Shown here in pieces: positions 1-7,448 of a DNA stretch of 64,000 bases (position 1 is the first letter of the stretch; each line of letters begins with the position of its first letter). Under the pieces are notes generated by a model. It saw nothing but the letters and a program-made list of their open reading frames with translations, did no database searches and was not told the origin of the DNA. The position numbers and the translations under genes were made by a program. This DNA is from Mesorhizobium sophorae (GTDB lineage Bacteria; Pseudomonadota; Alphaproteobacteria; Rhizobiales; Rhizobiaceae): assembly GCF_002270415.1 (NCBI RefSeq), contig NZ_NNRI01000022.1:1240001-1304000 (forward strand), written 5' to 3'.

Positions 1-149
1 GCTTTCCCTCAAGTTCTCGTCGGACAGAAACTCGCTGCCATGCCGGTTTGTTCCGCAGCTGAAGTGCGTGGCGATTGAGTTCACCGATTGCAGGTTTCGG
101 AAGAAAAGCCCGTGCGCCAAAAAAACCACGATGCGCCGCTTCAGTATTC

Positions 150-458
150 ATGGCCATATTATCTTGGCGGTTCATTGGGGGTCACTATGCGCGCGCGTCA
201 TGTCTCTTGCTTGCACTGTCGGTGCTTTCCATCCCGGCCGTTTGCATGCCTGTGCAGAAAGCCAACGCGCTGGAACCTGAACGCTACACGGTCTATTGCG
301 CCGACGACCGCATCGAGGTTTCGTTCTGGGATCTCGAACAGATGAAGGTGCGGAACGGCTCCGACGTCTGTCAGTTCCAGAGCTATACGAGCTACAGCAG
401 CGCCCTGAATTTCGCCCAGAAGAATTTTGGCGGCGAAGGGGCGGACTGCAGCTGCTAG
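150..458 (+). CDS. Small secreted protein of unknown function
   Basis: Encodes about 102 residues. The N-terminus has a hydrophobic stretch (ASCLLLALSVLSIPAVC) followed by a small-residue cleavage region, so export to the periplasm is likely. The mature part is short and contains four to five cysteines, ending in a DCSC tail, which could form disulfides. I chose the ATG at 150 because it puts the hydrophobic segment close to the N-terminus; an in-frame start at 75 is possible but would bury the signal peptide. I do not recognise a family. The gene converges on the regulator to its right, with 51 bp between the two stop codons. Confidence 0.55.
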   Translation: MAILSWRFIGGHYARASCLLLALSVLSIPAVCMPVQKANALEPERYTVYCADDRIEVSFWDLEQMKVRNGSDVCQFQSYTSYSSALNFAQKNFGGEGADCSC

Positions 459-509
459 CTCTGTTGCATTGGATTGCGATGTTGAGGAAAGCAGGCCCGG
501 GTGTCGGCC

Positions 510-2030
510 CTAGCCTTGGTCCTCATAGGCTGCGAGTGCCTTGGCGACGCCGGCAATGAGGTGTTCAGCATCACTCGCGTGTTCGAAGGCGATTCCGGTT
601 TGCGCAAACTCAAGTGGCGAGTAATCAGGCGCTATCCGCTTGACCTCTGCCATAATGCGCTGAGCTTCATTCAGTTCGCCGAGTTGAGCGTGACACCCCG
701 CCAGCCTTGCTAGTCGCCAGGGGGTCCTCGGTGGGACCTTGGACATGCTGACAAGCGCGGCCTTGTAATCTCCAGCCGAGTATTGGGCGATGGCGCGATC
801 ATAGTGGTACCAATCAGGATGGATCGGGTTGATCCGTATCGCACTGTCAATCGCCGCGAGTGCTTCAAGCGGCCTGCCTCTCATCGTGAGCAAGTACCCC
901 ATTTGCGCAATCGTATCGGCGTCATATGGATTGAGGTCGAACGCGCGTTGAAGGTGATGTTCCGCCGCTTCGAACCGGCGGGCAGAGATCAAGGCCTGGG
1001 CAAGCACACGATGGCAGCGTGGCTCTTCCGGCGCCAGCGTCACCGCACACTCCGCGCGGTCGATCAATGAAGCAAGCAACGCCGAGGATGCCTCGGCATA
1101 GCCACCGATAATGAGATCGGCGAGCGCGGTGTAGGAATGCGCCAAAGCATAGGTCGGGTCCTTGTCGACCGCAGCCTGAAAGAGATCGCGCGCGGCCTGA
1201 TTGTCATCATCGCCATAACCGCGCAGCCGGGCCAGTCCACGCAGGACAAGCTCATATGCGGCCAGGCTATCGGGAGGCTTCGGAGTTGCCTGCTTGATAC
1301 CCGCGTCGTCAAGCCGAGCGACCAGCCGGTTCACCACACGGCTGGCGATTTCTTCCTGCATTTCGAAGATCTGGCCGCCAGAAGCAGAAAACGTATCGCT
1401 CCAGAGGACTTCACCCGTCGAAGCGGTCATGAGACTGACGGTGACCCGCATGCCGTCTGCGCGGGTCGTCGCCCTGCCGCGGACCAGATAGGTTGCGCCG
1501 AGGCTGTCGCCAACGGCACGCCAATCGGAAGCGGAATCCGAGACAAATGCAAATCCGGAATTGCGCGCCAGCACAACGACCGTTCCGAAGCGAGCCAACG
1601 CATTGACAATGTCCTCGGCGAAACCGTCGACCAAAGGGGAGTCGTCCGGCGCACCTTCGTTGCTGAAGCGCAGTACCGCAACGCTCGGCTGTCCAGAGCG
1701 CTCTTGTCTTGGCGTATCGGGAAGAGAGAGGACGTAGCCGCGTTTGGCAACCGTGCGGATAATGGTTTGGCTTTCGTCCTGCAGCGCCTTTCGCAACTCC
1801 CTGACCGCCTGCGTCAGTGAGTCCTCGGTCACGAAGACATCGGGCCATACCGCTGACATCAGTTCGGACTTGGTCGCGACACGCCCGACATTCCGGCTGA
1901 GATAAGTTAACAGATCAAACGCCTTGCAGCGCAGAGCAACAGGTTTTCCATCGCGCACAAGCAGCCCGCGGGCAATATCAAGCTCGCAACTGCCAAGTGC
2001 CAGTATGGGCCCACCGTTTCCTTGCGACAT
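510..2030 (-). CDS. Winged-helix regulator with TolB-like and TPR domains
   Basis: A 506-residue protein in three parts. Residues about 8-100 are an OmpR/CadC-type winged helix (AFDLLTYLSRNVGRVATKSE, then VRELRKAL and KRGYVL). Residues about 112-235 resemble the TolB/FlgO-like module found in class III cyclase-type regulators (PSVAVLRFSN, VDGFAEDIVNAL). The rest is a run of TPR-like helices with LNPYDADTIAQMGYLL and INPIHPDWYHYDRAIAQYSAGD. No transmembrane helix is visible, unlike CadC, so a cytosolic regulator is inferred; the ligand is unknown. The start at 2030 (MSQGNGG) is preferred over an in-frame start at 2081 because the winged helix normally begins near the N-terminus. It overlaps the 3' end of the small upstream ORF by 53 bp. 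Confidence 0.82.
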   Translation of the reverse strand: MSQGNGGPILALGSCELDIARGLLVRDGKPVALRCKAFDLLTYLSRNVGRVATKSELMSAVWPDVFVTEDSLTQAVRELRKALQDESQTIIRTVAKRGYVLSLPDTPRQERSGQPSVAVLRFSNEGAPDDSPLVDGFAEDIVNALARFGTVVVLARNSGFAFVSDSASDWRAVGDSLGATYLVRGRATTRADGMRVTVSLMTASTGEVLWSDTFSASGGQIFEMQEEIASRVVNRLVARLDDAGIKQATPKPPDSLAAYELVLRGLARLRGYGDDDNQAARDLFQAAVDKDPTYALAHSYTALADLIIGGYAEASSALLASLIDRAECAVTLAPEEPRCHRVLAQALISARRFEAAEHHLQRAFDLNPYDADTIAQMGYLLTMRGRPLEALAAIDSAIRINPIHPDWYHYDRAIAQYSAGDYKAALVSMSKVPPRTPWRLARLAGCHAQLGELNEAQRIMAEVKRIAPDYSPLEFAQTGIAFEHASDAEHLIAGVAKALAAYEDQG

Positions 2031-2283
2031 TGAATGCCGATCTGACCAGCTCGACCAAACGCAGCCTGATTGGGGTCCCAATCGGCTCGGACGTCAAGGG
2101 ATCAGAGGAATTTGACCTGTCTTCACCTTGGCTGGAAGTCATCCGCCTCTCCACGGCGATGATCTCCAGCATTTCGAACATTGTTCCAGGCATGGGCGCA
2201 CAAGGGGACCCAACCATGACGCTGGACGCAAATTCCAGCAGTTCCTGCCGGGCGGCTTGGCGCATGTTCTCATTCAGCGACAT
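1978..2283 (-). CDS. Possible small helical protein upstream of the regulator
   Basis: An ORF of 101 codons starting MSLNENMRQAARQELL. The ATG at 2283 is preceded by GAGG at a usable distance. The first part is predicted helical, and the rest (TSSQGEDRSNSSD) is low-complexity and polar. It lies on the same strand as the winged-helix regulator and overlaps its start by 53 bp, which would be compatible with a bicistronic unit. I do not recognise the family. A competing ORF exists on the opposite strand, so this may not be a gene. Confidence 0.35.
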   Translation of the reverse strand: MSLNENMRQAARQELLEFASSVMVGSPCAPMPGTMFEMLEIIAVERRMTSSQGEDRSNSSDPLTSEPIGTPIRLRLVELVRSAFNVARKRWAHTGTWQLRA

Positions 2284-2413
2284 GTTCGACCTCATCCGGT
2301 TCGTTCTTTAGAACAATGACGCCAAGGAACGGTCGCGTACCGGAAGATTTCTGAAATTCTGCTGAAACTCTCCCCTCGTCGCGCTCGCGGTCGGGGGAGG
2401 CCGCCCGCTTAAC

Positions 2414-2647
2414 TTACGCGGCGCGTCGTTGGGCGGGTTGGAGACCAGAACGGGTTCGACGAGGGTCGACGGCGGTCACGATGCTATGGTGGTGATCGCA
2501 ATAGACGCGATCCGGCGAAGTTGGCCCAGCACAAAAACGGTAACCGCCGGGTACTGACGCGTCTTCGCTCACCGGGAAGCGGCACTGATAGACGCCTAGC
2601 TGGATGAGGGGGACGTCTCTCGAAGTTGGTCTGGTATTTTCAGGCAT
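2414..2647 (-). CDS. Short GcrA-like cysteine/histidine protein
   Basis: Only 77 residues, but the centre (residues 23-53) carries the C-terminal signature of the GcrA cell-cycle regulator family: QCRFPV, then YRFC, then YCDHHHSIV. In full-length GcrA, about 170 residues, this zinc-knuckle-like block follows an N-terminal DNA-binding domain that is absent here. The ORF has its own ATG, though the ribosome binding site is weak (GGAA). It may therefore be a stand-alone small relative or the remnant of a longer gene. The upstream DNA shows no GcrA N-terminal sequence. Function cannot be assigned; interaction with sigma-70 or DNA is only inferred from the family. Confidence 0.6.
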   Translation of the reverse strand: MPENTRPTSRDVPLIQLGVYQCRFPVSEDASVPGGYRFCAGPTSPDRVYCDHHHSIVTAVDPRRTRSGLQPAQRRAA

Positions 2648-3098
2648 GATTTTCAGGTTCCTAGTTGATAGCCATTGCCGGCTGACGGCCGCAGTGCGAC
2701 CGCGTCAGGGCGAGCTTCTCTCGTTTTGGAGGGCTGTGGATCACCATATGGTGTTGGTCACAGCATCAATGAAGCCCAAGGCCCTGCTTTCGGAAGCCAG
2801 TTATTGCGACTTAAGGCCACACGTGCCGCTAGGGTGCGGTTGACAGCGCGAAGGCACCCGGCGGGCGATGTTGTCGCCCCCGGGTTAATCGGCAGGCGGG
2901 GTGAGGGGTGGCTTGTGGGCTCAACGCGCTGCGCTTTCGGTTTTTCAGGGCCCTCAACCGGCCAGCCCCGGGAGGGCGATCTGCGGGAGCGAAAACATTT
3001 TGTCAGCAGACAGTATGGTCGCGTCCCAGAGCATCTCTCCGAACCGTTGCGCCGGTGCTATAGTGTGCCCGCATGATCAGACAGCAGGGATATGAGGC
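2648..3098. other. Intergenic stretch without a recognised gene
   Basis: 450 bp between the GcrA-like gene and the next secreted protein. Several short open frames exist on the plus strand but none has a protein-like composition or a family match. The last 40 bp carry AGGGATATGAGGC, which can serve as the ribosome binding site of the following gene. No clear promoter or terminator was seen. Confidence 0.5.
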
Positions 3099-3452
3099 AT
3101 GCCCGAAGTCACCCGCCGTACACTTCTCGCGTTCGCCGCCGTGGCCTCGGTCGTTGAACCGACACTTGCTGAAGGGGAAGGCGCCTCACCCGAATTGCGG
3201 GCGCTGATCGGAGCCCATGAAGCCACCTATGCCGGGCTTTACAAGGTTGTTCATCAAGCGGGCAGTAGCAGCCACGAACGCAAGAGAGCAGACCGGATTG
3301 AACAGGACGCATTGCTGGCCATCTGCTCCTATCCTGCGATCAGCCGAGGCGACCGCCGGGCTAAGGCCGAGTACCTGTTGACCGCTGAGGCTCGGGGCGA
3401 ACTCGACCTGGAAGAGCACATGCAGGCCATCCTGCACTCGATGAAGCGCTGA
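3099..3452 (+). CDS. Small exported protein of unknown function
   Basis: 117 residues. The start MPEVTRRTLLAFAAVASVV has a twin arginine followed by a short hydrophobic segment, so export is likely, possibly by Tat, although the core is not a perfect Tat box. The mature part is helical (ELRALIGAHEATYAGLYKVV, RADRIEQDALLAICSYPAIS, RGDRRAKAEYLLTAE) with one cysteine. It is preceded by ATGAGGC. It resembles the conserved short hypothetical proteins common in rhizobia, but I do not assign a family. It is isolated: the right-hand neighbour is convergent. Confidence 0.65.
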   Translation: MPEVTRRTLLAFAAVASVVEPTLAEGEGASPELRALIGAHEATYAGLYKVVHQAGSSSHERKRADRIEQDALLAICSYPAISRGDRRAKAEYLLTAEARGELDLEEHMQAILHSMKR

Positions 3453-3626
3453 TCGCGGCTCGACGCCATTGTCTTTCCGCGCTGGCGCGTGGTTGGTCGC
3501 TCATACTGGAATTCCCACCGCACTCAGCCCGTCGTAAAAGCGACTGCCAAAAGCGTGGCGACCCCGGCTCGAACTGACGTTTGCAAAACACCTGCTATCC
3601 GTGCACCCGCTCAGCGCACTGCGCCG

Positions 3627-4304
3627 CTACTGACCAATATGCGACGCGACCGACATCATCGCCTCAGAGTTCGGGTGGGCGCCCAAGCCGCCATCGAAAA
3701 CTTCGGAGAACGTCCAGCGAACGACGCCGTTGCGGTCGAGCAGGAACTGGCCGGTGAGCTGGCCCACGCCGGTTGCCATCATTTGCTGGTCCGCTTCAGT
3801 GATATCGTAATTGTCTTTCTTGTTCAGATATTCGAGCGTGGCAAACGGATCCATCGGCTCAGGCATTTCGCCCGGCACGTTGAGCCGCATCGCCTTCACA
3901 TCGCTCATCGAGACCTTGTCCGGCAATGCGCTCTCGCCCTCAGTTACTATTTGCATGTTGGGCAATCCAAAGGCGCGGTGTGAAACGCGCTCCGGATCGG
4001 ATGCAGCAAGCAAACCAACCATCGGATGGTACCGGAGATAAAGGCGCGCCCGCTCGATGGGCGTGTTCACCACCGTGAGGCTTTCGATGCCCTTTGCGTT
4101 AAGGGCTGGTGTGAGCAGCGAAACCGTCGCGATATGACGCCTGCAAAACGGACAATGCAGACCTCGATACAGCCCAACCAGCACTGGCTTCTCGCCGCGG
4201 AAATCGTCGATAGCTATCTTGCCCTCGCGAGTAATTGCGTCGAGTACGAAATTGGGCGCACGTTCGCCCAGTTGCAGAGGGCCTACGGCGGCGCGGTCAG
4301 ACAT
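3627..4304 (-). CDS. AhpC/TSA-type redoxin (thioredoxin fold)
   Basis: 225 residues. It begins LGERAPNFVLDAITREGKIA, the usual opening of AhpC/TSA and redoxin proteins. The active-site region reads GLYRGLHCPFCRRH, giving a C-P-F-C pair where peroxiredoxin-like proteins carry their catalytic cysteine. Near the end, GQFLLDRNGVVRWTFSEV is the typical last strand pair. No signal peptide, so cytosolic. The family reduces peroxides or handles thiols; the exact substrate is not visible. The ATG at 4304 has a strong GAGGAGG ribosome binding site 6 bp upstream, which rules out the longer in-frame start at 4382. Confidence 0.8.
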   Translation of the reverse strand: MSDRAAVGPLQLGERAPNFVLDAITREGKIAIDDFRGEKPVLVGLYRGLHCPFCRRHIATVSLLTPALNAKGIESLTVVNTPIERARLYLRYHPMVGLLAASDPERVSHRAFGLPNMQIVTEGESALPDKVSMSDVKAMRLNVPGEMPEPMDPFATLEYLNKKDNYDITEADQQMMATGVGQLTGQFLLDRNGVVRWTFSEVFDGGLGAHPNSEAMMSVASHIGQ

Positions 4305-4718
4305 GCTTGATCCTCCTCGCGGCTCAATCCAGTGACGAAAGTGCGGCGGTAGTTCCGGCTCCAGCCCGTGTTCGGCACACACTTCCTGAGCGTGCTGAAT
4401 TGCAATGTAGCACAGAGATGGGCGGACGTTGAGGCGCTACCTAAGACTACGCCTTGCGGAGCCTCGCTCCTAGCGCACAGAAGCAAACGGCTGGCAATCA
4501 AGGAATCGATTACAGGTTGGAGCCTACCAACGAGCGGAGCATTTCGGGCCTTCGGGACGGAATACCACCGTGAAAGAGGCGAAGCCAGCTGCTCAGTTCC
4601 CGACGCCGGTGTCGAAAACAATCGTCGAATTGGTGGCGACTTAGTGGCGAAACGAAAAAGGCCTAGATCGACGATTTTGGCCAACACGCTAGTAAGCTGC
4701 TGACTTTCCTAGGGATTT
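4305..4718. other. Intergenic stretch between redoxin gene and tRNA-Val
   Basis: About 410 bp. A 134-codon minus-strand frame spans it, but its composition is not protein-like and it overlaps the redoxin start. No integrase fragment, inverted repeat or tRNA-derived repeat was found beside tRNA-Val. I see nothing else here. Confidence 0.45.
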
Positions 4719-4793
4719 TGGTGGGCGATGCAGGGATTGAACCTGCGACCCCACCCGTGTGAAGGGTGTGCTCTCCCGCTGAGCTAATCGCCC
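4719..4793 (-). tRNA. tRNA-Val (anticodon CAC)
   Basis: Read on the minus strand it starts GGGCGAT TAGCTCAGC, has the anticodon stem-loop CACCC TTCACAC GGGTG with anticodon CAC, the T arm GCAGG TTCAATC CCTGC, acceptor strand ATCGCCC, discriminator A and an encoded CCA. All four stems pair. It reads GUG codons. It stands alone, downstream of gph on the same strand. Confidence 0.95.
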
Positions 4794-4931
4794 GCTCGTT
4801 GCCCGAAGGCCAAGCGAGCCGCGATATAAGGGAGGCGGGTGCGGGAAGTCAAGGCGGTGTCAGGCGTTCCGGCAAGGATCGGATTGTTGTCCTGTGGACC
4901 CGTCTCCGACGTGACACCGGCTGCTTTCTGG

Positions 4932-5615
4932 TCAGTTCCCTGCGGCGACAATCAGCCTTTGCGCCAGATCGAGCGTCAGGGCGTCGAAATGCGAGATCAC
5001 CGCCGAGGGTTCGAATTCGCGCACATGGCGGTCGGTGTAGCCGAAATCGACCGCCACCACTGGAATGCCGGCCGCCTTGGCGGTGTCGATGTCTGTCTGC
5101 GAATCGCCGACCATCAGCGCGCGATCCGGGTCGCCGCCAGCCAGTTTGATGGTTTCGATGAGATGACGCGGGTCGGGCTTGCGGAACGCGAACGTGTCCT
5201 GCCCGGCGATTGCCGCGAAATGCTTCGTCAGGCCAAGCGCCTCGATCAGCGCCAGCGAGTTGGCTTCGTACTTGTTGGTACAGATGGCCAGGAGATAGCC
5301 GGCGTTCTCGAAGCGGGCGATCGCCTCGACGACGCCGGGGTAGGGGCGCGATTTGCCGGGGATGTTGAGGGTGTAGTGATCGAGGAAGAGTTTCAGCAGC
5401 CGATCGTGCTCTTCGACGTCAAGCGATCGCTGCTGGGCTGCATGTGCCCGTTCGATCATCACGCGGCCGCCGTGACCGACAAAGCGCCTGAAGCCGGCTT
5501 CGTCGACCGCAGCGATGTGGCTGGCGGCAAGGCTGTGGTTCAGGCTGTCGAGCAGGTCCGGCGCTGTATCGACCAGCGTACCGTCGAGGTCGAACACGAT
5601 GATCGGGCGAGTCAT
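4932..5615 (-). CDS. gph: Phosphoglycolate phosphatase
   Basis: 227 residues of the haloacid dehalogenase superfamily. Motif I is FDLDGTLVDTAPDLL with the nucleophilic Asp; motif II is AICTNKYEA; the lysine lies in FRKPDPRHL; motif III is MVGDSQTDIDTAKAAG. An alpha-helical cap lies between motifs I and II, as in Gph. The enzyme removes phosphate from 2-phosphoglycolate, salvaging this by-product of Rubisco activity or DNA repair. The ATG at 5615 puts motif I at the extreme N-terminus, as usual. It is divergent from rpiA, and a promoter plus early terminator lies 140-230 bp upstream. Confidence 0.92.
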   Translation of the reverse strand: MTRPIIVFDLDGTLVDTAPDLLDSLNHSLAASHIAAVDEAGFRRFVGHGGRVMIERAHAAQQRSLDVEEHDRLLKLFLDHYTLNIPGKSRPYPGVVEAIARFENAGYLLAICTNKYEANSLALIEALGLTKHFAAIAGQDTFAFRKPDPRHLIETIKLAGGDPDRALMVGDSQTDIDTAKAAGIPVVAVDFGYTDRHVREFEPSAVISHFDALTLDLAQRLIVAAGN

Positions 5616-5757
5616 GGTCAGTCCTGGGCCAGGTTCATGCAAGTGGCAGGCGATAGCGGCTGCGGCGCGTCAAGGCAAGCGGGATGGGGCAAGCCGGCTG
5701 AGTCGTTCGGGCAAGCAAGCCCCGCCGGACCGGGTATTTCGTGGCTTGCCGCCAGAA

Positions 5758-5784
5758 ATGAAAAACCCGCCATGGCGGCGGGTC
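5758..5784 (-). terminator. Intrinsic terminator in the gph leader
   Basis: On the minus strand ACCCGCC GCCAT? folds onto GGCGGGT with a short loop (arms 5777-5783 and 5765-5771) and is followed by TTTTT. It lies only about 45 bp after the predicted start of the upstream promoter and about 145 bp before the gph start codon, so it would either end a short RNA or attenuate gph. Confidence 0.65.
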
Positions 5785-5813
5785 GTTGGCGCAAATCAGC
5801 ACCATCGATAGAT

Positions 5814-5843
5814 ATGTAGCATAGCTGCCTTCACCAGGTCAAG
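5814..5843 (-). promoter_or_regulatory. Rhizobial sigma-70-type promoter, minus strand
   Basis: A -35 element CTTGAC (5843-5838) is separated by 18 bp from a -10 element CTACAT (5819-5814). This agrees closely with the housekeeping promoter pattern of rhizobia. It reads toward gph. The expected start of transcription is near 5805-5807. Confidence 0.6.
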
Positions 5844-6005
5844 AAAAAATTCCTATCGAATATCCCTGACGCATTGCCCCTGACCGCGCGTTGCGCAGAA
5901 CAGCCATGCTGCTCGTCACCAGGGCGTACGCCGCTGCCAAAGGCTTTGACCCGACCGGCAAAAATGCTAGGAGCCCAGCAGCGAATTTCCGGGGCAGCAA
6001 GCGGC

Positions 6006-6737
6006 ATGGATGCAAGACAGTTGAAGGTCGAAGCCGCGCGGGCAGCGCTCGCCTATGTGAGCGACGGCATGCGGCTCGGCATCGGCACCGGCACCACCGC
6101 CGAAGAGTTCGTGCGGCTGCTTGCCGAGAAGGTTGCCACCGGCATGACCGTCATCGGCGTGCCGACTTCGGAGCGCACCGCGTCGCTCTGCCGCGAGCTT
6201 GGCGTGCCGTTGTCGACGCTGGAGGAAACGCCAGAACTCGATCTCACCGTCGATGGCGCCGACGAGGTCGACCCGGCGCTGACCCTGATCAAGGGCGGCG
6301 GCGGCGCGCTGCTGCGCGAGAAGATCGTCGCAGCCGCTTCGCAGCGCATGATCGTCATTGCCGACCAGTCGAAGATGGTCGAGACGCTCGGCCGTTTTCC
6401 GCTGCCTATCGAAGTCAATCAGTTCGGCCTGCGCGCAACCGAAATCGCCATCGGCGCCGCAGCTGAAAAGCTCGGCCTTTCCGGTCCGGTTATATTGAGG
6501 ATGACGGGGGGCCAGGCTTTTGTTACAGACGGCGGCCATTTTATCCTCGATGCATCTTTTGGCCGCATTCCGGATACAAGAGCGCTTTCGAATGCTCTCC
6601 ACGCCATTCCGGGCGTGGTCGAGCATGGTCTTTTCATCGGGCTGGCGTCAGCGGCCATCATCGCCGGCGGCGACGGTATCCAAACTGTCCATGCCGCCCG
6701 AAAACCAGGGAGTTCTACCGATCATGATGTTGCATAA
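6006..6737 (+). CDS. rpiA: Ribose-5-phosphate isomerase A
   Basis: 243 residues. It interconverts ribose 5-phosphate and ribulose 5-phosphate in the pentose phosphate pathway and acts in the cytosol. Family motifs are clear: GIGTGTTAEEF (phosphate loop), DLTVDGADEVD with catalytic Asp residues, IKGGGGALLREKI, and VIADQSKMV. The ATG at 6006 gives the standard N-terminus (MDARQLKVEAARAAL); an upstream in-frame start would add 44 non-conserved residues. The stop overlaps the start of the next gene by 14 bp, so the two are probably co-transcribed. Confidence 0.95.
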   Translation: MDARQLKVEAARAALAYVSDGMRLGIGTGTTAEEFVRLLAEKVATGMTVIGVPTSERTASLCRELGVPLSTLEETPELDLTVDGADEVDPALTLIKGGGGALLREKIVAAASQRMIVIADQSKMVETLGRFPLPIEVNQFGLRATEIAIGAAAEKLGLSGPVILRMTGGQAFVTDGGHFILDASFGRIPDTRALSNALHAIPGVVEHGLFIGLASAAIIAGGDGIQTVHAARKPGSSTDHDVA

Positions 6738-7332
6738 CCGGGTTCGCAGCCTTTGCGCCGTTCTGGCGGCTACGGCCGTTTTCGCCCTCTCTTCGCCGGC
6801 GTTTTCGCAAGAAGTCACGGACTCGCACCTGAAGGCCGCCCGCGCGGCGGTCGCGGCGATCCACGCGACCGACCCGTTCGACAACATCCTGCCGCAGGCG
6901 GCAGCCGCGCTCGAATCGCAGCTCATCCAGAAGAACCCGGACATGCAGGAGCTGATCGGCAAGACCATCAACGAGAAGGCGCTGGCGCTGGCCTCGCGCC
7001 GCGCCGACCTCGAGAAGGAAGCCGCACTCGCCTACGCAAAAGTGTTCTCCGAAAAGGAACTGACCGATATCGCCGCCTTCTACAGTTCCGATTCGGGCAA
7101 GAAGCTGCTGGATAGCGGCCCGACCGTGACCCGCGAACTGGTCAAGGCAGCCGACATCTGGCAGAACGGCCTCGCGCGTGATCTCGCCCAGCAGGTTGGC
7201 GAGACGCTGGCCGCGGCCGCCAAGGCCAAGGCGCCGGCAGCCCCTGCCGCAGCGCCCGCGGACGCAGCCGCACCAGCCGATGGCGCCGCACCCGCCGACG
7301 GTTCGGCTCCGGCAGACGACACGCAGAACTGA
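6724..7332 (+). CDS. DUF2059 periplasmic protein
   Basis: 202 residues. A clear signal peptide (LCAVLAATAVFALSSPAFSQ) is followed by the DUF2059 domain, recognisable from QEVTDSHLKAARAAVAAI, ATDPFDNILP and FSEKELTDIAAFYSSDSGKK. The C-terminal 45 residues are an Ala/Pro-rich low-complexity tail (PAAPAAAPADAAAPADG), probably disordered. The cellular function of the family is unknown. The start (ATGATG) overlaps the last codons of rpiA. Placement between rpiA and gor matches the order known from other Rhizobiales. A strong terminator follows. Confidence 0.85.
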   Translation: MMLHNRVRSLCAVLAATAVFALSSPAFSQEVTDSHLKAARAAVAAIHATDPFDNILPQAAAALESQLIQKNPDMQELIGKTINEKALALASRRADLEKEAALAYAKVFSEKELTDIAAFYSSDSGKKLLDSGPTVTRELVKAADIWQNGLARDLAQQVGETLAAAAKAKAPAAPAAAPADAAAPADGAAPADGSAPADDTQN

Positions 7333-7367
7333 TCTTGCGTTTCCAAATGGCCTTGCGGCCATCGATG

Positions 7368-7395
7368 AAGCCCGGCTTGTCCGGGCTTTTCTTTT
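7368..7395 (+). terminator. Rho-independent terminator after the DUF2059 gene
   Basis: AAGCCCGGCTTGTCCGGGCTTTT: stem GCCCGG / CCGGGC with a 4-5 nt loop, followed by a T-rich run. It ends the rpiA-DUF2059 transcript ahead of gor. Confidence 0.8.
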
Positions 7396-7448
7396 GCTGC
7401 CTGGCGGCCTACCTGTCACTGGATTTCTGAAGCTTGAGGAGCCGCTAG

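Noticed and set aside
2648..3076. 133-codon plus-strand ORF between the GcrA-like gene and the secreted protein
   Set aside because: Composition is not protein-like and no start signal or family is visible.
4305..4718. Possible integration site next to tRNA-Val
   Set aside because: No integrase fragment or direct repeat of the tRNA 3' end was found nearby.
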